A stretch of 27,337 nt of DNA from Chara braunii (lineage: Eukaryota > Streptophyta > Charophyceae > Charales > Characeae). The first letter of the stretch is position 1. Every line of letters starts with the position of its first letter. The notes below the pieces were generated by a model. That model saw only the letters and a program-made list of their open reading frames with translations. It was not told the origin of the DNA and did not search any database. This document shows positions 9,721 to 19,500 of the stretch, piece by piece. The stretch is from assembly GCA_003427395.1 (NCBI GenBank), contig BFEA01000760.1, positions 189,181-216,517 on the forward strand, in the 5' to 3' direction. The translations under genes were made by a program, and so were the position numbers.

Positions 9721-9780
9721 GTTGTTGATATCTCAAGGCATTCACCCTTTTTAAAAAACAAAAGAAAAAAAGGAAAAGGG
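9721..9780 (+). mobile_element. SINE 3' tail fragment
   Basis: GATATCTCAAGGC followed by a C/T-rich stretch and an A-rich run matches the tail of the SINE at 10743-10945 (GATAATATCTCAAGGC...). No tRNA-like head is visible, so this looks like a 5'-truncated or diverged copy. Confidence 0.5.
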
Positions 9781-10493
9781 AACAGAGTGAAGATAAAGTA
9801 GTAAAGGAAGGCAAAATGAGGTTACCACTATCTTTCCCCAAATAAATCATTCGGTTATTACGCCTGTATTTGGGACAACTTTTAGTCTAGATACAACAAT
9901 AATGACCCTATGACAGCCGTATCTTCTATTCGGGGGAAGACGGCGAATAAAAGAAGACTTAGCAGTCAGTTTGTCCCTGATGACAAAGAGAACATATATG
10001 GTAGGGATTAGGCATAATGGTGACAATTAGTGTGTATTTAGACCAACTTTAACTCTAGAGACAGCGATAATGATTGTACATTCTATCTGGACAACATTGA
10101 AGACCTAGCTTGCGCATTGTCAGCACAACAGAGTTGTTGTTACGGTAGCTGACATCTTTAAGCATGACCACCAAACACTTCGGGCCCAACAAACGGCATG
10201 TCGGTGACCGCCTAAAAGAAAGGAAGAACCGACACCACCGAAGGCCATGCAATTAAAGTCCATGCGCTACAAAATGGACATACTATGTCCGGATGCAGAG
10301 GGTGTACACAGTCAGGAAAAGAGGGGCAACCTTTGCAGGCATGGATGCTGAAACCCTGGCATTGAAGTGGTTGTGGCAGAGACAATGACACATACAACCA
10401 AGTCTAACAGTGACTGTAGTTGTGCAGAGGAGAAGGTCGTGGAGTGTTGACACGTTGTTCTGCTCTGGCATAAGGACAAAAATGTGATCCTTC
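9781..10493. other. Unassigned stretch
   Basis: No gene, RNA gene or repeat can be supported. Short minus-strand frames at 10055-10495 overlap each other in different frames, are Cys/Pro-rich and lack motifs. Confidence 0.4.
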
Positions 10494-10588
10494 AAAAAAA
10501 AAAAAAAAAAAAAAAGATAAAAAAAAAAACCCGCAAAAAACGATGTTAAAAAAAAAAAAAAAATAAAAAAAAAAAAAAAAAAAAAAAA
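10494..10588 (+). repeat. Poly(A)-rich tract
   Basis: A long A-rich tract broken by a few G, T and C bases. It may be several retroposon tails in tandem. Confidence 0.85.
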
Positions 10589-10658
10589 GAATCACTGAAT
10601 CATGTGATCCTCAACATAAAAGACTGTGTGGTATAGGGAAGAAAACATTTATACCAAT

Positions 10659-10735
10659 AAGCCTAGCTCAATTGATACACTCGTGAACTTTTGAAATACA
10701 GACCTGAGTTCAAACTTCATTGAAGTACTGCAATT
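10659..10735 (+). mobile_element. tRNA-derived SINE head, unit 1
   Basis: Contains a Pol III A-box-like TAGCTCAATTGATA and a B-box-like GAGTTCAAACTTC at tRNA-like spacing. It is 84 bp upstream of, and about three-quarters identical to, unit 2. It does not fold as a convincing functional tRNA; the anticodon arm is poor. Confidence 0.6.
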
Positions 10736-10742
10736 CTACCCA

Positions 10743-10945
10743 AGAGCCTGGCTCGGTGGGTACACTCATAAACTGTTGAAATACAGACCCGAGTTCAAAT
10801 CCAAATGACGGACCTTGACGAGTAAAACCAAATATTTCTAAATTGTCAGGGGCCGGTCAACTGAACGATAATATCTCAAGGCCGTCCCCCTTTACACACA
10901 AAAAAAAACAAAAACAAACAAACAAACAAACAAACAAACAAACAA
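10743..10945 (+). mobile_element. tRNA-derived SINE, complete copy
   Basis: Head with A-box-like TGGCTCGGTGGGTA and B-box GAGTTCAAATCC, then a body with GGGGCCGGTCAACTGAACGATAATATCTCAAGGCC, given here only as landmarks GGCCGGTCAACTG and ATATCTCAAGGCC, then an A/CAAA-rich tail at about 10896-10945. SINEs are Pol III transcripts that borrow a LINE's RT. The pairing with unit 1 suggests a dimeric or tandem insertion. No target-site duplication was established. Confidence 0.65.
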
Positions 10946-11020
10946 CCTACAATTCTGAACTATCTAGGGTCGGTCAAATGGATAATGATATCTTAAAACG
11001 GAAAAATTAAAAAAAAGGAA
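10946..11020 (+). mobile_element. SINE 3' tail fragment, third copy
   Basis: GGGTCGGTCAAATGGATAAT and ATATCTTAAAACGG followed by A-rich DNA parallel the SINE body and tail just upstream. It lacks the tRNA-like head. Confidence 0.45.
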
Positions 11021-11059
11021 AGAAAACATCATCTTTGCAAAGGAAATTACCAAGTTGAA

Positions 11060-11590
11060 CATCAATCGTGGCTTGGACCATGTTGCCACTATCCCATAGC
11101 TCCCAGTGGTCATCTACATAGCCAATGGCCATGTCAAGACCAGGTCCATGTACAATGCAGACAAAGATGTGGGACGCATGATGACACCACTCACCGAGCC
11201 AAGCATGGCACAATTTGCAATTGCATTCCCTCATTCATTGCTACGTGTAAGCCCTTAATTGTAAAGCCTCCTTCCTTTAAAAAATAAAATAAGAAAACAC
11301 CCTGTGAAGACCTGTGTTCCCGTGGTGGTAAAGAGTATCAGCGGGACCGCCTCCTTCCCTTGTTTAGTTACTACCATGTTGTCGATGACCCATAGCTCCC
11401 AAAGGTCACAGGCATGGCCAACAATTATGTCATGGCTGAGTCCATGGACACTATCCATGATGGAGGACGAAACCACTCACAGGGCCAAGCATGGCGTAAC
11501 TCGCACCGACATTCCCTCATTGCCACTTGTAGGACCTCGATTGTAAAGCCTCCCCTTCCCTGGTTTAGCTCCTACCCTCTGTCTTCAGGC
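11060..11590. repeat. Diverged tandem duplication, about 200-bp unit
   Basis: Two diverged units (about 11068-11275 and 11349-11545) share CCATGTTG, CCCATAGCTCCCA, ACCACTCAC, CCAAGCATGGC and ATTCCCTCATT, then TGTAAAGCCTCC. A third partial unit starts at 11546 with GCCTCCCCTTCCCTGG. A stretch of about 75-95 bp separates the first two. Frames inside are short and conflicting, so no gene is called. Confidence 0.7.
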
Positions 11591-12600
11591 CAGATGCACC
11601 GTATCGCCACTCATCCCGAGACTTTGCACCTAGTCGACGCATCGTAGTATTATAGCTAATTTAGATGATGAAATCAAGTTAAAGAGTCAACTGCTAGAAA
11701 ACCTGATTCCGTATAAGATGGGCGACAAAGACGTTGCTGACAAGAATTAGTAGCAGCCATAGGCGCACTGTATCATCACTCATCCAAAAGGCAGCAACCT
11801 GATTCTTGTTTTTACTTTGATTCTCTCCTTCCCTGCACAACAAATTGTTGTTGTTTCATTGAAGTCCAAAAGGTAATATCTGTTATTTTATCCCCTGCAG
11901 ACAGTCCAGCTTCCAGCAACACAGTCATGAAACTGTGTCTCATGGTCTATAGCATTGGAGCTATAGACTCACGAGTCCCCTACAAAACAAAAAACAGTTC
12001 CCATTCGTCGGGAAATTCCTACTCAGAATGCAACCCCGAGTAAATTCCTGATTGGAACATCATTTTCATGAACGCACAAGCGAGCAGACACGCACACATG
12101 CACTGTTGGAGAGAGCTGACGAGAAGTGCACACCACAGACCAAGCACGTGGTGAAAATCTAGCCATGTAGTAGATCGATCGCAAACCATAAATCAACAAT
12201 AAATTCAGCAAACAGAGATCGCAAATCGAACACGGGAAGCAAAACAACGATCGATTTGTGATGCCGGTGGTACAACACTGCCAAAAAGACAAACTCTCTC
12301 CACAAAAAACAGGCAACATGTATTTGTTATGATTATGTTTGCCTGTTGTCTGAAGACCAACACCCACTCACATAGACTTCCAAGTATGCTCATACATACA
12401 TAGAAAGAAGGGGAGAGGATAGGAGTATCACACCGCACATGGAGAGAAAAACACAGCGGAAGAATTAACCATGCGATATGGCAGGGTACACTGAAAGCGC
12501 AATTCACTCCACTCAATCCTCACAACCAGTCATAAAGGAAAGCCGAGTAGATCACATCCAAGAAACAATGGAACGATGATAGTCTGAACCTGTTATCAAC
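11591..12600. other. Unassigned stretch with one hairpin at 11939-11975
   Basis: No gene is supported. GTCTATAGC/GCTATAGAC pairs perfectly with a 6-nt loop (11945-11968) and extends outward through CTCATG/CACGAG with mismatches. Overlapping minus-strand frames at 12023-12516 are Cys/Phe-rich and look like noise. Confidence 0.45.
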
Positions 12601-12604
12601 ACTA

Positions 12605-12610
12605 TTTATT
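12605..12610 (-). promoter_or_regulatory. Possible polyadenylation signal AATAAA
   Basis: AATAAA on the minus strand, about 520 bases downstream of the left-arm second exon. It could end a transcript of that arm. Only the hexamer is seen. Confidence 0.3.
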
Positions 12611-12679
12611 AAACTCAAAGTCTCAAATTGTCAGAATAACTTCATAACTACAGTGCGCTGCTAAGAAACGAGCAGCGCT

Positions 12680-13131
12680 TCACTCCCCAACCCTGAGTAA
12701 CCACTCGTAACACCCCTGAGTCCCTGAAACATCAAGCGCCACCCAATTACTGCCTCCAGAGGACAGCGTTACCTTGAAACAAGCCTTTGAGGCCAAAAGC
12801 CACACAGAGGATGAAGAAGAAGACCAGAGCCACAGTATCTTATGATGACGAAGTGTCGGAAGACTTCTCAAGTGGAAGTCTGCAGCAGCGCCACCACTCC
12901 TGACAAGATGACCTCTGAGGAAGAAGCTGCAGCTATGACTATAACACCACAACCCTGTAACCCCACTACAGAGGAGGGTCCAGTAGGGCACCAACTCCTC
13001 TCGCCTCCAGCAGACCTCGAATAGCCCAGACCTCTGTACAACCCCGCGTGCTGACATAGTACAGTGCAGGTCCCAACTATGGATGGTGCTCTGAAGGTCT
13101 GGCTATGTCTGTCTCCCTCAACGCTGAGCCG
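12680..13131. other. Region 3' of the left-arm exons; ambiguous coding
   Basis: A minus-strand frame of 125 codons (12680-13057) and shorter acidic plus-strand frames (for example 12842-13024, Glu/Ala/Thr-rich) overlap. Neither has a known motif, and the right arm has no counterpart, so the homology of the inverted pair ends near 13.13 kb. It may be 3' UTR of the minus-strand unit. Confidence 0.3.
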
Positions 13132-13273
13132 TCACCACTTCCAGTTCACGCGTTGCACAACAGCGATGTACACGGTGTCGACCGGTAGAAAGAATCCACC
13201 GGCACGCCGACCAGACTCTATGCCACGCGCCGTGTCTGTCACCCATAGGAGGGTCGATTGGGGCTCCTGTAAC
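13132..13273 (-). CDS. Conserved coding block B (left copy), putative 3' exon
   Basis: Begins after a plant-like intron end: branch-site-like ACTAAC, a T-rich stretch, then TGCAG directly before 13273. The frame (one base, then LQEP...) encodes 46 residues including TLLWVTDTARG and SGRRAGGF, ending in TGA at 13134-13132. Against the right copy (22245 onward), 9 of 15 differences in the first 74 bases fall at the third position of this frame, and TDTARG and RRA are kept. This supports past protein selection. Function is unknown and the matching splice donor was not located. Confidence 0.5.
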
Positions 13274-13390
13274 CTGCAATAAAAACAGTTAGTCCACATC
13301 CACACAAATAGAGACTGAAACCGACTTTTGGACGTAACCACGAGTCTCTCACATCCCTCCGTCTGGAAGAAATAAAAAGATTGTTTTCAT

Positions 13391-13633
13391 TTAGTCCAAA
13401 ATAATAGGATTCATAGCGCTATTTCCGGTCCGAGAGGTAAACCCTGTGTCCAAATCAGGAAAATCGGTTTGAGTCCCAACCGATCTTACTAACAGCTTCG
13501 GACGAATCCTCCGTCCAATCGGGTGACGCCGGTATTGGGCCTGACGATCCCAAGGAATCGCGCTGGAGCTCTCAGTGTCGGAGCTAGATTCTCGGGCCCA
13601 CTGGGGCCATAACTCCAGATCAAGCTTCACCAT
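13391..13633 (-). CDS. Conserved 80-aa ORF (left copy), unknown protein
   Basis: ATG GTG at 13633, TAA at 13393-13391: 81 codons with no interruption. The N-terminal half has two Trp (residues 9 and 12), Ser-rich sequence and PWDR (27-30); the core (residues 35-62) has RRHPIGRRIRP then LLVRSVGTQTDFPDLD. The inverted copy at 21880-22122 has the same start, the same TAA and exactly the same length. In the 28-residue core, 26 residues match and the other two are conservative (K/R, V/I), while at least 12 codons differ silently. This is the mark of purifying selection on a protein. I do not recognise the family; a basic leader of a retroelement protein or a host gene are both possible. It could be an exon joined to block B. 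Confidence 0.6.
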   Translation of the reverse strand: MVKLDLELWPQWARESSSDTESSSAIPWDRQAQYRRHPIGRRIRPKLLVRSVGTQTDFPDLDTGFTSRTGNSAMNPIILD

Positions 13634-13649
13634 GACCTTGCTCGTCCCC

Positions 13650-14230
13650 AGTTCTCCTCACAAGTCTCTGTCTGTTTCCGGGAGCCCCAACCAAACTTCA
13701 GAGGCCCTCAAATGTCTGTATAGATCCGAAGGTGTCGGCCCAAGTCCCAATGTCCCAGCCTGTCTTCAAATGTCCGGTCTGGTCAGATCGCCTGACCTGA
13801 TCACAAGGTCCCGGCCTTAGCCTCAACCCCGTCCAAAGCCTCTTCCAAAGGCCCCTACCACCGTGTCCTCAAAGACTCACCCCGTCCGACGCCCTAAACG
13901 TGGCCCAAGACCCCTTTTTGTTGAAAGCCCGAGACGATGTCCCAAAGTCTCGGCCTGTCCGGTCCCGTAGCCCAGCCCACGTCCCACAGTCCCGCCTTGT
14001 ACCGTTGGTGTGCGTGCGCATGCGGATGCCCGACCGCTCAGACTCTCGATCGGGTTCAAAATCCCGACCCGTTCTGTAGTTCCGGTCCGCTAAGAGTTCC
14101 GGCCCTGGTCGAAGTCTTTGCCCGCTGGAAGTCTCGATCCGTCTCAAAGTCCCTGTTCCGAAGTCCCGGCCCGTTCCAACCGAATGAGCCCAAGGGCCCG
14201 GTTCGTGCCCGAGTGTCCCTGCCTTCCTCG
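13650..14230 (-). repeat. Degenerate GGACTT array (left arm)
   Basis: On minus, motifs such as GGGACTTTGAGAC, CCGGGACTT and GGGACATTGGGACTTG recur at roughly 20-25 bp, highly diverged. The equivalent position of the right arm (about 21.1-21.77 kb) has the same kind of array. Frames through it are Arg/Gly/Asp-rich by-products. Confidence 0.6.
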
Positions 14231-14439
14231 TCGGGCGCTTGCTTGCTGATGCGCGTGGTCTCCTGGATGGGCGGGCAAGTGTGTGTGCACACTAGTGAGT
14301 GTGCGGTATCCCCTACGACACGTGCACGTTTGTCCTTCTGTGCGCGCAGCTGCGCGGCCACCTGATGTCGACTATGCGGGCGTGCGCGCAGCTTCGCACG
14401 CCCGATCCGGACAGCGAGCGCGCGTGTGCTCGCTAGTGC

Positions 14440-14700
14440 AAGCGGTATGTGCGTGTGCGTGCGAGGGCGCACGACATTTCCCGTTGCTGCGCGTGTGCGT
14501 GCAAGGGCGTACGACGTTTCCCGCTGCCACGCGTGTGCGTGCATTGGTGCGTACGGTTTCCCTCCGCTTGTGCGAGTGAGTGCGAGAATGTGTGTTAGTG
14601 CGCACGATACCCCTCGCGACTGCGCGTGAGCGAGAGGGTTCTCCCCGCCGCTTGTGTGCTCGGACTCATGAGTGTGCTCTAGTGCTCGCGATACCCCCCC
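14440..14700. repeat. CpG-rich tandem repeat, about 40-bp unit
   Basis: Three clear units (about 14452-14490, 14491-14530, 14531-14570) each have GCGTGTGCGTGC, a GGGCG-like block, ACGAC or ACGG, and TTTCCC. Looser units with ...GCGCACGATACCCC continue to 14700, and related sequence starts near 14280. Alternating purine-pyrimidine tracts are frequent. Overlapping Ala/Arg/Val-rich frames on both strands are by-products. Confidence 0.7.
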
Positions 14701-15120
14701 TGCTATTGCACGTTGTCGGAGGGCTCAGTGTTCCGACCCTCCTGTGTGCCAAGCTTCCTTCTTGGTACCAACTTTTGTTCAGACGCCCGTGGCCGTCGAG
14801 CTGTTCCTGAACCTCCGCGGTTCACTTGGTGTACCCGGGTTGTACCCTGCTGCGGAAGTGATCCAGCCGGCGCTCACCTTGGCGAAAAGGATGCGGTTGC
14901 GCCGCTAGGCTTTCAATTGGTCCGCGCAGGCTCGGCGCCTTGCTGTACAGCAGAGCACTACCGGCCTATGGTCGCGGTAGCCACCGGGCTCGCCCAGGGA
15001 CGCGAAGGTAGAGGGACCAACATAGTCTTTTCTGCCGCGCGCCGAGTGCCTCCTTTACCGAGTTATGGGTTAGATGCAAGGGGTTGTGGTCGCTGTCAAA
15101 AAATAAGAGGGTTAGGTGAG
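14701..15120. other. GC-rich unassigned stretch
   Basis: A plus-strand frame of 147 codons (14713-15156) crosses this stretch but has no recognisable motif and runs into an AAAAG repeat. TGCTGTACAGCA near 14941 is a 12-bp palindrome. Nothing firm is called. Confidence 0.35.
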
Positions 15121-15146
15121 AAAAGAAAAGAAAAGAAAAGGAAAAG
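15121..15146 (+). repeat. AAAAG microsatellite
   Basis: Four perfect AAAAG units followed by variants. Confidence 0.9.
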
Positions 15147-15239
15147 CAAAAATTAAGATGGAAAATCATACGCCAGGTCTGCGCTGTGATCTGAGCTTTC
15201 GCTTTAGTTCAGGAAAATCCAGCGGCCTCGAACCAACTG

Positions 15240-15285
15240 TAAAATTACTATTAAATTATTAATAATATTATTATTAGATTTCTTA
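15240..15285. repeat. AT-rich (TTA)n-like tract
   Basis: Imperfect ATT/TAA repeat at the inner edge of the left arm. Confidence 0.6.
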
Positions 15286-15372
15286 TTAGCAGGGTTCTCA
15301 GGCGCGACTTCTTTCTTCGGCCTCTGTCACTTCGTGGGGGAGACCAAACGGTTCAATTTTGAACCATGATCG

Positions 15373-15735
15373 GTGTTCGGACGCCTAGATGGGCCTTGCC
15401 TTCTACTTATCCCCCTGGATGATTTACGCTGCAAGGATTTGCCCTGCGGAGCCCTGCACGAGGGAACCCCAAAAGAGGGGCGACTCGCGACCTCTTCCGT
15501 AGGAGGCTTAAGACCCCCTGTGAAAGGTCATAAGCCCCCTCCTTACCGTCGGACACGGGCACCCGATAGTGGTAGACAGACTGCTGGTTTTAAAGAGAAA
15601 ATGACGACTATTGGTATCTCATTATTGGATCACTCCTTTCAACCCGCAGTCACGTCGCAAGGGTCTGGGATTGATGGTAGCACGAAGTTCAGTTCGTGCT
15701 ATGACCGTTGGACTCCGACCTCGCTCGTCCTCTAA
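15373..15735 (+). other. Possible 120-codon ORF with internal hairpins
   Basis: An open frame (15373-15735) with no recognised domain; its first codon is doubtful. Two stem-loops lie inside: GGCTTAAGACC/GGTCATAAGCC (15505-15536, 10 of 11) and TAGCACGAA/TTCGTGCTA (15678-15701, 9 of 9 with a 6-nt loop). Just upstream is GGTTCAATTTTGAACC near 15349. The hairpins may matter more than the frame, and coding is unproven. Confidence 0.25.
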
Positions 15736-16195
15736 ATGTCCTGATTTTGAATTGTTTAATCAATTATTAACTTATGAAATTCCTATGTAAGAAATTTGAA
15801 AAGAACAACTAATTTAAGTTCTTTGTCTGAAACGAGGGGATCGCCGCTGGTGGTAATCTTATAAAAGGAAAAGGGGTAGAGTCATGAGCTATGAGGTTTT
15901 CGGCTAAGGCTAGACGCACTCCCCACTTTCTGAGAGTCGAGACACTGCTCGTGGTCAAGTCGCCGGTAGTATTTCACCTGTTGTGAGCTCGAGTGGAAGG
16001 TGGTGTGCAGAGTGACGCACTATTCGGGTTATAGTGCAGTCCATCGAACGAAATTTGGTGATGGTGTGAAGCAATGGTCTTTTTGGCTATAGGCCAGGGC
16101 ATCTAAGATTTTCCTGGAGCTGGGAACCGATGCACGAGGAGGGAGCTACCGTGGACGCCTGCCTGAGCTATAGTAAAAGTGACGGTTTGGCAAAA
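15736..16195. other. Unassigned stretch with a TATA-like motif
   Basis: TATAAAAG at 15860-15867 is a good plant-type TATA match and lies about 330 bases upstream of the ATG at 16196. No transcription evidence is available, so the promoter role is only a possibility. No other gene is seen. Confidence 0.25.
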
Positions 16196-16621
16196 ATGAA
16201 AATAAACATTTACGGAGGGAAGGAGCAAGAGATGAGGGAGGATGAAAAGGTCCAGGGTGTGATTACGGAGGCTCGCAACCGAGCCGAATGAAGGTTCAAA
16301 AGGGATGGAGTGACTGCGAACTTAAAGATAACAATTACTTACCACGAAGAAGAGACCTCCACGAGCACGACCGAGAGGGAACAACAGGAGCTGGACCGAG
16401 ACTCGAATGCTGAGTCCGAGGCCACCGATGCGCAGACTCGATCTTTTCACGGACTGGAGCAGCGGCGGAGAAAGCACCCTCCAGAGGAATCAGTAGAGAT
16501 GGCCCAGAGGCCAGCTCTGGACCACAGAATTGACATGGGGGTGACGCGCTTCAACGAAGAGGGACCAAGGTCGCTAGGCGGTCATGGGAGGCTCACTTAC
16601 GACGGCGGGAAAACAAACTGA
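16196..16621 (+). pseudogene. Possible degraded ORF, 141 codons with one in-frame TGA
   Basis: An ATG at 16196 opens 31 codons (MKINIYGGKEQEMRED...), then a TGA at 16289-16291, then 109 codons in the same frame to a TGA at 16619. The peptide is highly charged, Glu/Arg/Thr-rich, with TSTSTTEREQQELDRDS and EQRRRKHPPEES. It has the look of a disordered acidic-basic linker, for example of a gag-like protein, but no zinc knuckle or other domain. The purine-rich strand bias makes Glu/Arg-rich frames likely by chance. Confidence 0.25.
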
Positions 16622-17370
16622 GGTCATGATACGCGAGAGAGAGACTAGAGGGATGTATGCGAGTATAACAAGAACGCTCGGGGATGCTGATGTCAACCAA
16701 TTTTTTTTCTTGGCATGTGGGCAATGTCAACTCTCCTTCGCTCAGACGGGGTGTGCTGAGCAGTTATGCAAAGGAGAGAGAAGGGGTTACGTGGGTATGT
16801 AATGTGTGGCCAGCTCAAGGGAGAGGCGTGATCGGTCACGACTGAGTACGAGAGGGCGAGAGAGGATACGCGCAACGACCACGCCCGAGGATGAGAGAGA
16901 TTGGAGAACAAATCCGAAGAGGCTGAAAGACAGAGGACAACTCACGAAAGCAAAGGAACCGGAACTGCTAGACCGGGAATGCGGGGGTCAATGCGAGAGG
17001 ATGTGACATCGCACGGGAGAGAGACGCTAACGGTTACGAAGGAGAGTGGATACGAGCGGAGGCGATCAAGAGAGAGAACGAGAGAGGATGCACATGAAGG
17101 AAAAACGAGAGAAAGCGTGCGTGAGAAGCTAATGAAGGGGGAACTAGACTGCGTAAAGTCGGACTTAAAAGAGGGATCGTGCGCATTGTGATTGATGATG
17201 TCAATGGACGCTCATTGTCCAAAATATTCTACGCGTTGTACCACCCTCTGAACTGGGGAGCATGGTTCGGTCTACGGAGACGCGGAGTGAAGTGCGCGCA
17301 GCGTAGTTGAACACCTCAGGGAATGAGCCTCGATGTATCGTTATCAGGGCCTTTGAACTTCATGAAGTGA
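16622..17370. other. Purine-rich plus strand without a firm gene
   Basis: GAGAGA-like motifs dominate the plus strand between 16.62 and 17.15 kb and open several overlapping Arg/Glu-rich frames (16806-17006, 16901-17191) in conflict with one another. I take them as compositional. Confidence 0.4.
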
Positions 17371-17373
17371 GTA

Positions 17374-17595
17374 TTGGCTGCACAAACGAGCAGGGTGATG
17401 AGTACTAATCGTGCAAACAAGAGAAGGTTGAGGGAGAAAAAACGCGTGCCCTCCCGATCGATGGCAGCTTTAATTTTACTTGAACGGGGGGGACAGCAAA
17501 ACAAACTTTACCCCATGCTAATTGGTCTCGGGCTTTTGGCCCGTGACTATATGGAAGTTACAGCGAGGAAACATGTGGGACCAAAAACAGCATGA
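17374..17595 (+). other. Short basic ORF before a polypurine tract, uncertain
   Basis: A frame of 73 codons, basic in its first half (NRANKRRLREKKRVPSRS) and hydrophobic later (PMLIGLGLLARDYM). It ends 5 bases before AGAGGGGGAGAA (17600-17611), followed by TTGTC, which resembles the polypurine tract and TG start of an LTR-retrotransposon 3' end. No matching LTR was found, so both calls are tentative. Confidence 0.2.
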
Positions 17596-17852
17596 ATATA
17601 GAGGGGGAGAATTGTCTTGGCCGGTCGCTCTGCCTGCCTATAGCAGTGATGAGACACGCTGAGACTTGTGCGCAGTAGATTTGATCAGTCTTCGTTGGTA
17701 TATCTTCCTCTCTTTCTTTATGAGGCTGTTCGTTTGCTTCCTTTCTATTTGTATACGATGATATTCGTGATATGCATTAGTCCTGAAAATGAGGGAAGGA
17801 GTGTGCAAAGGGGTGCTGAATATGAAATAGGAAACGTGCATTCTCGTTTGAT

Positions 17853-17872
17853 AAAAAAAAAAAAAAAAAAAA
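17853..17872 (+). repeat. A20 homopolymer
   Basis: An uninterrupted run of 20 A, a candidate tail of a retroposed fragment covering part of 17.6-17.85 kb. Confidence 0.85.
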
Positions 17873-17879
17873 GGGCGGG

Positions 17880-18920
17880 GGCTCTATGAGTTGACCACTG
17901 CTTTGTGTCTCTACCTTGGTATAGTCAGTCTATTACACTTGTGCCAGACCTTTCCGTTCATTATAGTAGCCTCAACCTCGTCGATGTACGATTGGTGGGA
18001 CATGATGTTGATTGTTGCCAAATATTGAGAGGAGGAAGGTGCATGAAGGAGTTTGTGTTGCGCACGGAAGAACTAGAAGGTTAGTGTGGACAAGAGCAAT
18101 GTCAGTAAGAGGGAAAGTAGGGTCCGAAGAGAATGGTGCGATGGAGCAAAGGATATCTGAACGCGGACGAATAAGGGAAGTAGCTCGACTAATTAGAAGT
18201 AAGAGATCGATGAAACTCATTGGCGCTGTTTTGTGTTGGGTTTGAGGAGTAGACACTTTGGCTGCCTGCCGCCTTTTCCAACGGTTTGACTTTAGTGCAT
18301 CTTCGTATGTTCTATCACGGTTTTGTTGAGATTTGACTAGTCCCTATTGCTAGTCTGGAAACCTCTTAGCTCATGAGACAGTTGTTCTCGGGTGTCTGTT
18401 TGGGGTCGTTCATGCAGCTGACCAAGGATTACTCTTCGTAGCTCCTCAAGAAATGAGTTACAATCTCTTGTCATTGCATAAATTATATCATCCGAGTGTG
18501 ACAACAGTCTAACTATGCTGGTTTCCAGGACCGTAATCATGAACTAACGATTTGCAGTTACAATGGTTTTTTGGAAATATATCCGAGGCAATCTGACTAT
18601 CATCAAGTGAACGATCACAAATAAGCCCATCAGATAACGGATTACGAAGATTATCTGAGAACGGATTGCGATGATAAACCGAGTGTTGAAGGCAGATTGA
18701 GTGTCTGAGTTGGAATGATGAATGGAAACGGTGACCAGGGAAAAGGGGGAGCTCAATCACAGATAAGACCTTTGATCAATTTAGTCCCCTCGTGCCCGTG
18801 CATTCTTACTTTCTTGGATTATTGTTCTATCCTCCTAACTCTCTCTGCCATTCCTCACCTTCGTTTGCTCCCTTGTATCTCTCGTTGCAAAGACTCTTAA
18901 TGTATTGTGATAAATCACGA
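17880..18920. other. Unassigned stretch with a 24-bp tandem repeat
   Basis: No supported gene. GATAACGGATTACGAAGATTATCT is given as landmarks ATAACGGATTACGAAGAT (18634 onward) and AGAACGGATTGCGATGAT (18658 onward), two adjacent 24-bp units at 18633-18680 with about 70% identity. Frames on both strands are short and conflicting. Confidence 0.4.
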
Positions 18921-18924
18921 CCCG

Positions 18925-19000
18925 CTTAATTGGATTGGCGAGCTCGAGGGCATCCCCTGACTGCAGGGGCTCTCTTCGAAGCTCTAGCCATCTAATTGAG
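18925..19000. repeat. Long imperfect hairpin, about 75 nt
   Basis: TTAATTGGATTGGCGAGCTC near 18926-18945 pairs imperfectly with GAGCTT...GGCTAGA-like sequence on the reverse complement of about 18976-19000. The inner CCCCTG/CAGGGG stem (18954-18967, 4-nt loop) closes it. Size and shape are within the range of a plant small-RNA precursor, but no known miRNA sequence is recognised. Confidence 0.4.
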
Positions 19001-19500
19001 TGAGATGAAACTGAGTGATTTTGGACTCATCCTAAGGTAGGGGCTAACTGACCCCTCCCACTCACCCGCAAGTGATGAGCAAGAGGAAGTTCGTGTTAAG
19101 GAGACTTGCCTATCTCCTGACTAAGTACCTACTTGATGGTGACTTACATACTATTTGCTATTCTAAGACATGTTTGCCTTGAAATAACACTTAAATGAGA
19201 AATGGACACAAGGGATGATATAAAAAATAGAGAAAACTCAAAACTAAGTGTACCATACTATCTAAGTGAGTAAAGTTGTATTGGTACGGTGACCGAGAAC
19301 CCAATGCCCTGAAAAATTCAATGTGATAGCCAAGATGGTCGTGTCGAATGCAAAGTCTTGTATCGGGACTGACCATAAGGGTGGTCCCTCAACATTTCGG
19401 TTTCAGGGCTGATAGAGAGAAAGCTTGATTGGTAGTGTTTGATGTTGCATGAATATGACGCGACAAAACATATCATATGAACTGTGACGCATACAACAAC
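19001..19500. other. Unassigned stretch
   Basis: No gene, repeat or RNA feature that I can support, apart from a minor AGGGG/CCCCT hairpin near 19036-19054. Confidence 0.4.

Larger units (their letters stand above)
13132..15100 (-). repeat. Left arm of a diverged large inverted repeat
   Basis: Read on minus from 15.1 to 13.13 kb this arm has, in order, GC/CpG-rich tandem repeats, a GGACTT-type degenerate array, an 81-codon ORF, a conserved intron end and a second coding block. The plus-strand interval 20.4-22.35 kb has the same order. Alignment is strong from 13.16 to 13.63 kb and only structural (repeat type) further inward, so the inner end is approximate. Confidence 0.7.

Noticed and set aside
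10661-10732. Functional tRNA gene
   Set aside because: A and B boxes are present, but the anticodon stem and acceptor pairing are poor and the unit is followed by a SINE body and tail.
14056-14544. 162-codon and other long frames in the CpG-rich repeats
   Set aside because: Frames stay open on several phases of both strands because the repeat lacks A/T-rich stop codons; peptides are low-complexity Arg/Ala/Thr.
15373-15735. Organelle-derived insertion
   Set aside because: The hairpins and composition raised the idea, but I could not recognise any organelle gene or rRNA segment.
17600-17872. 3' LTR of a retrotransposon after the polypurine tract
   Set aside because: No second copy of the sequence, no CA-ended terminus and no pol domain was found in the window.
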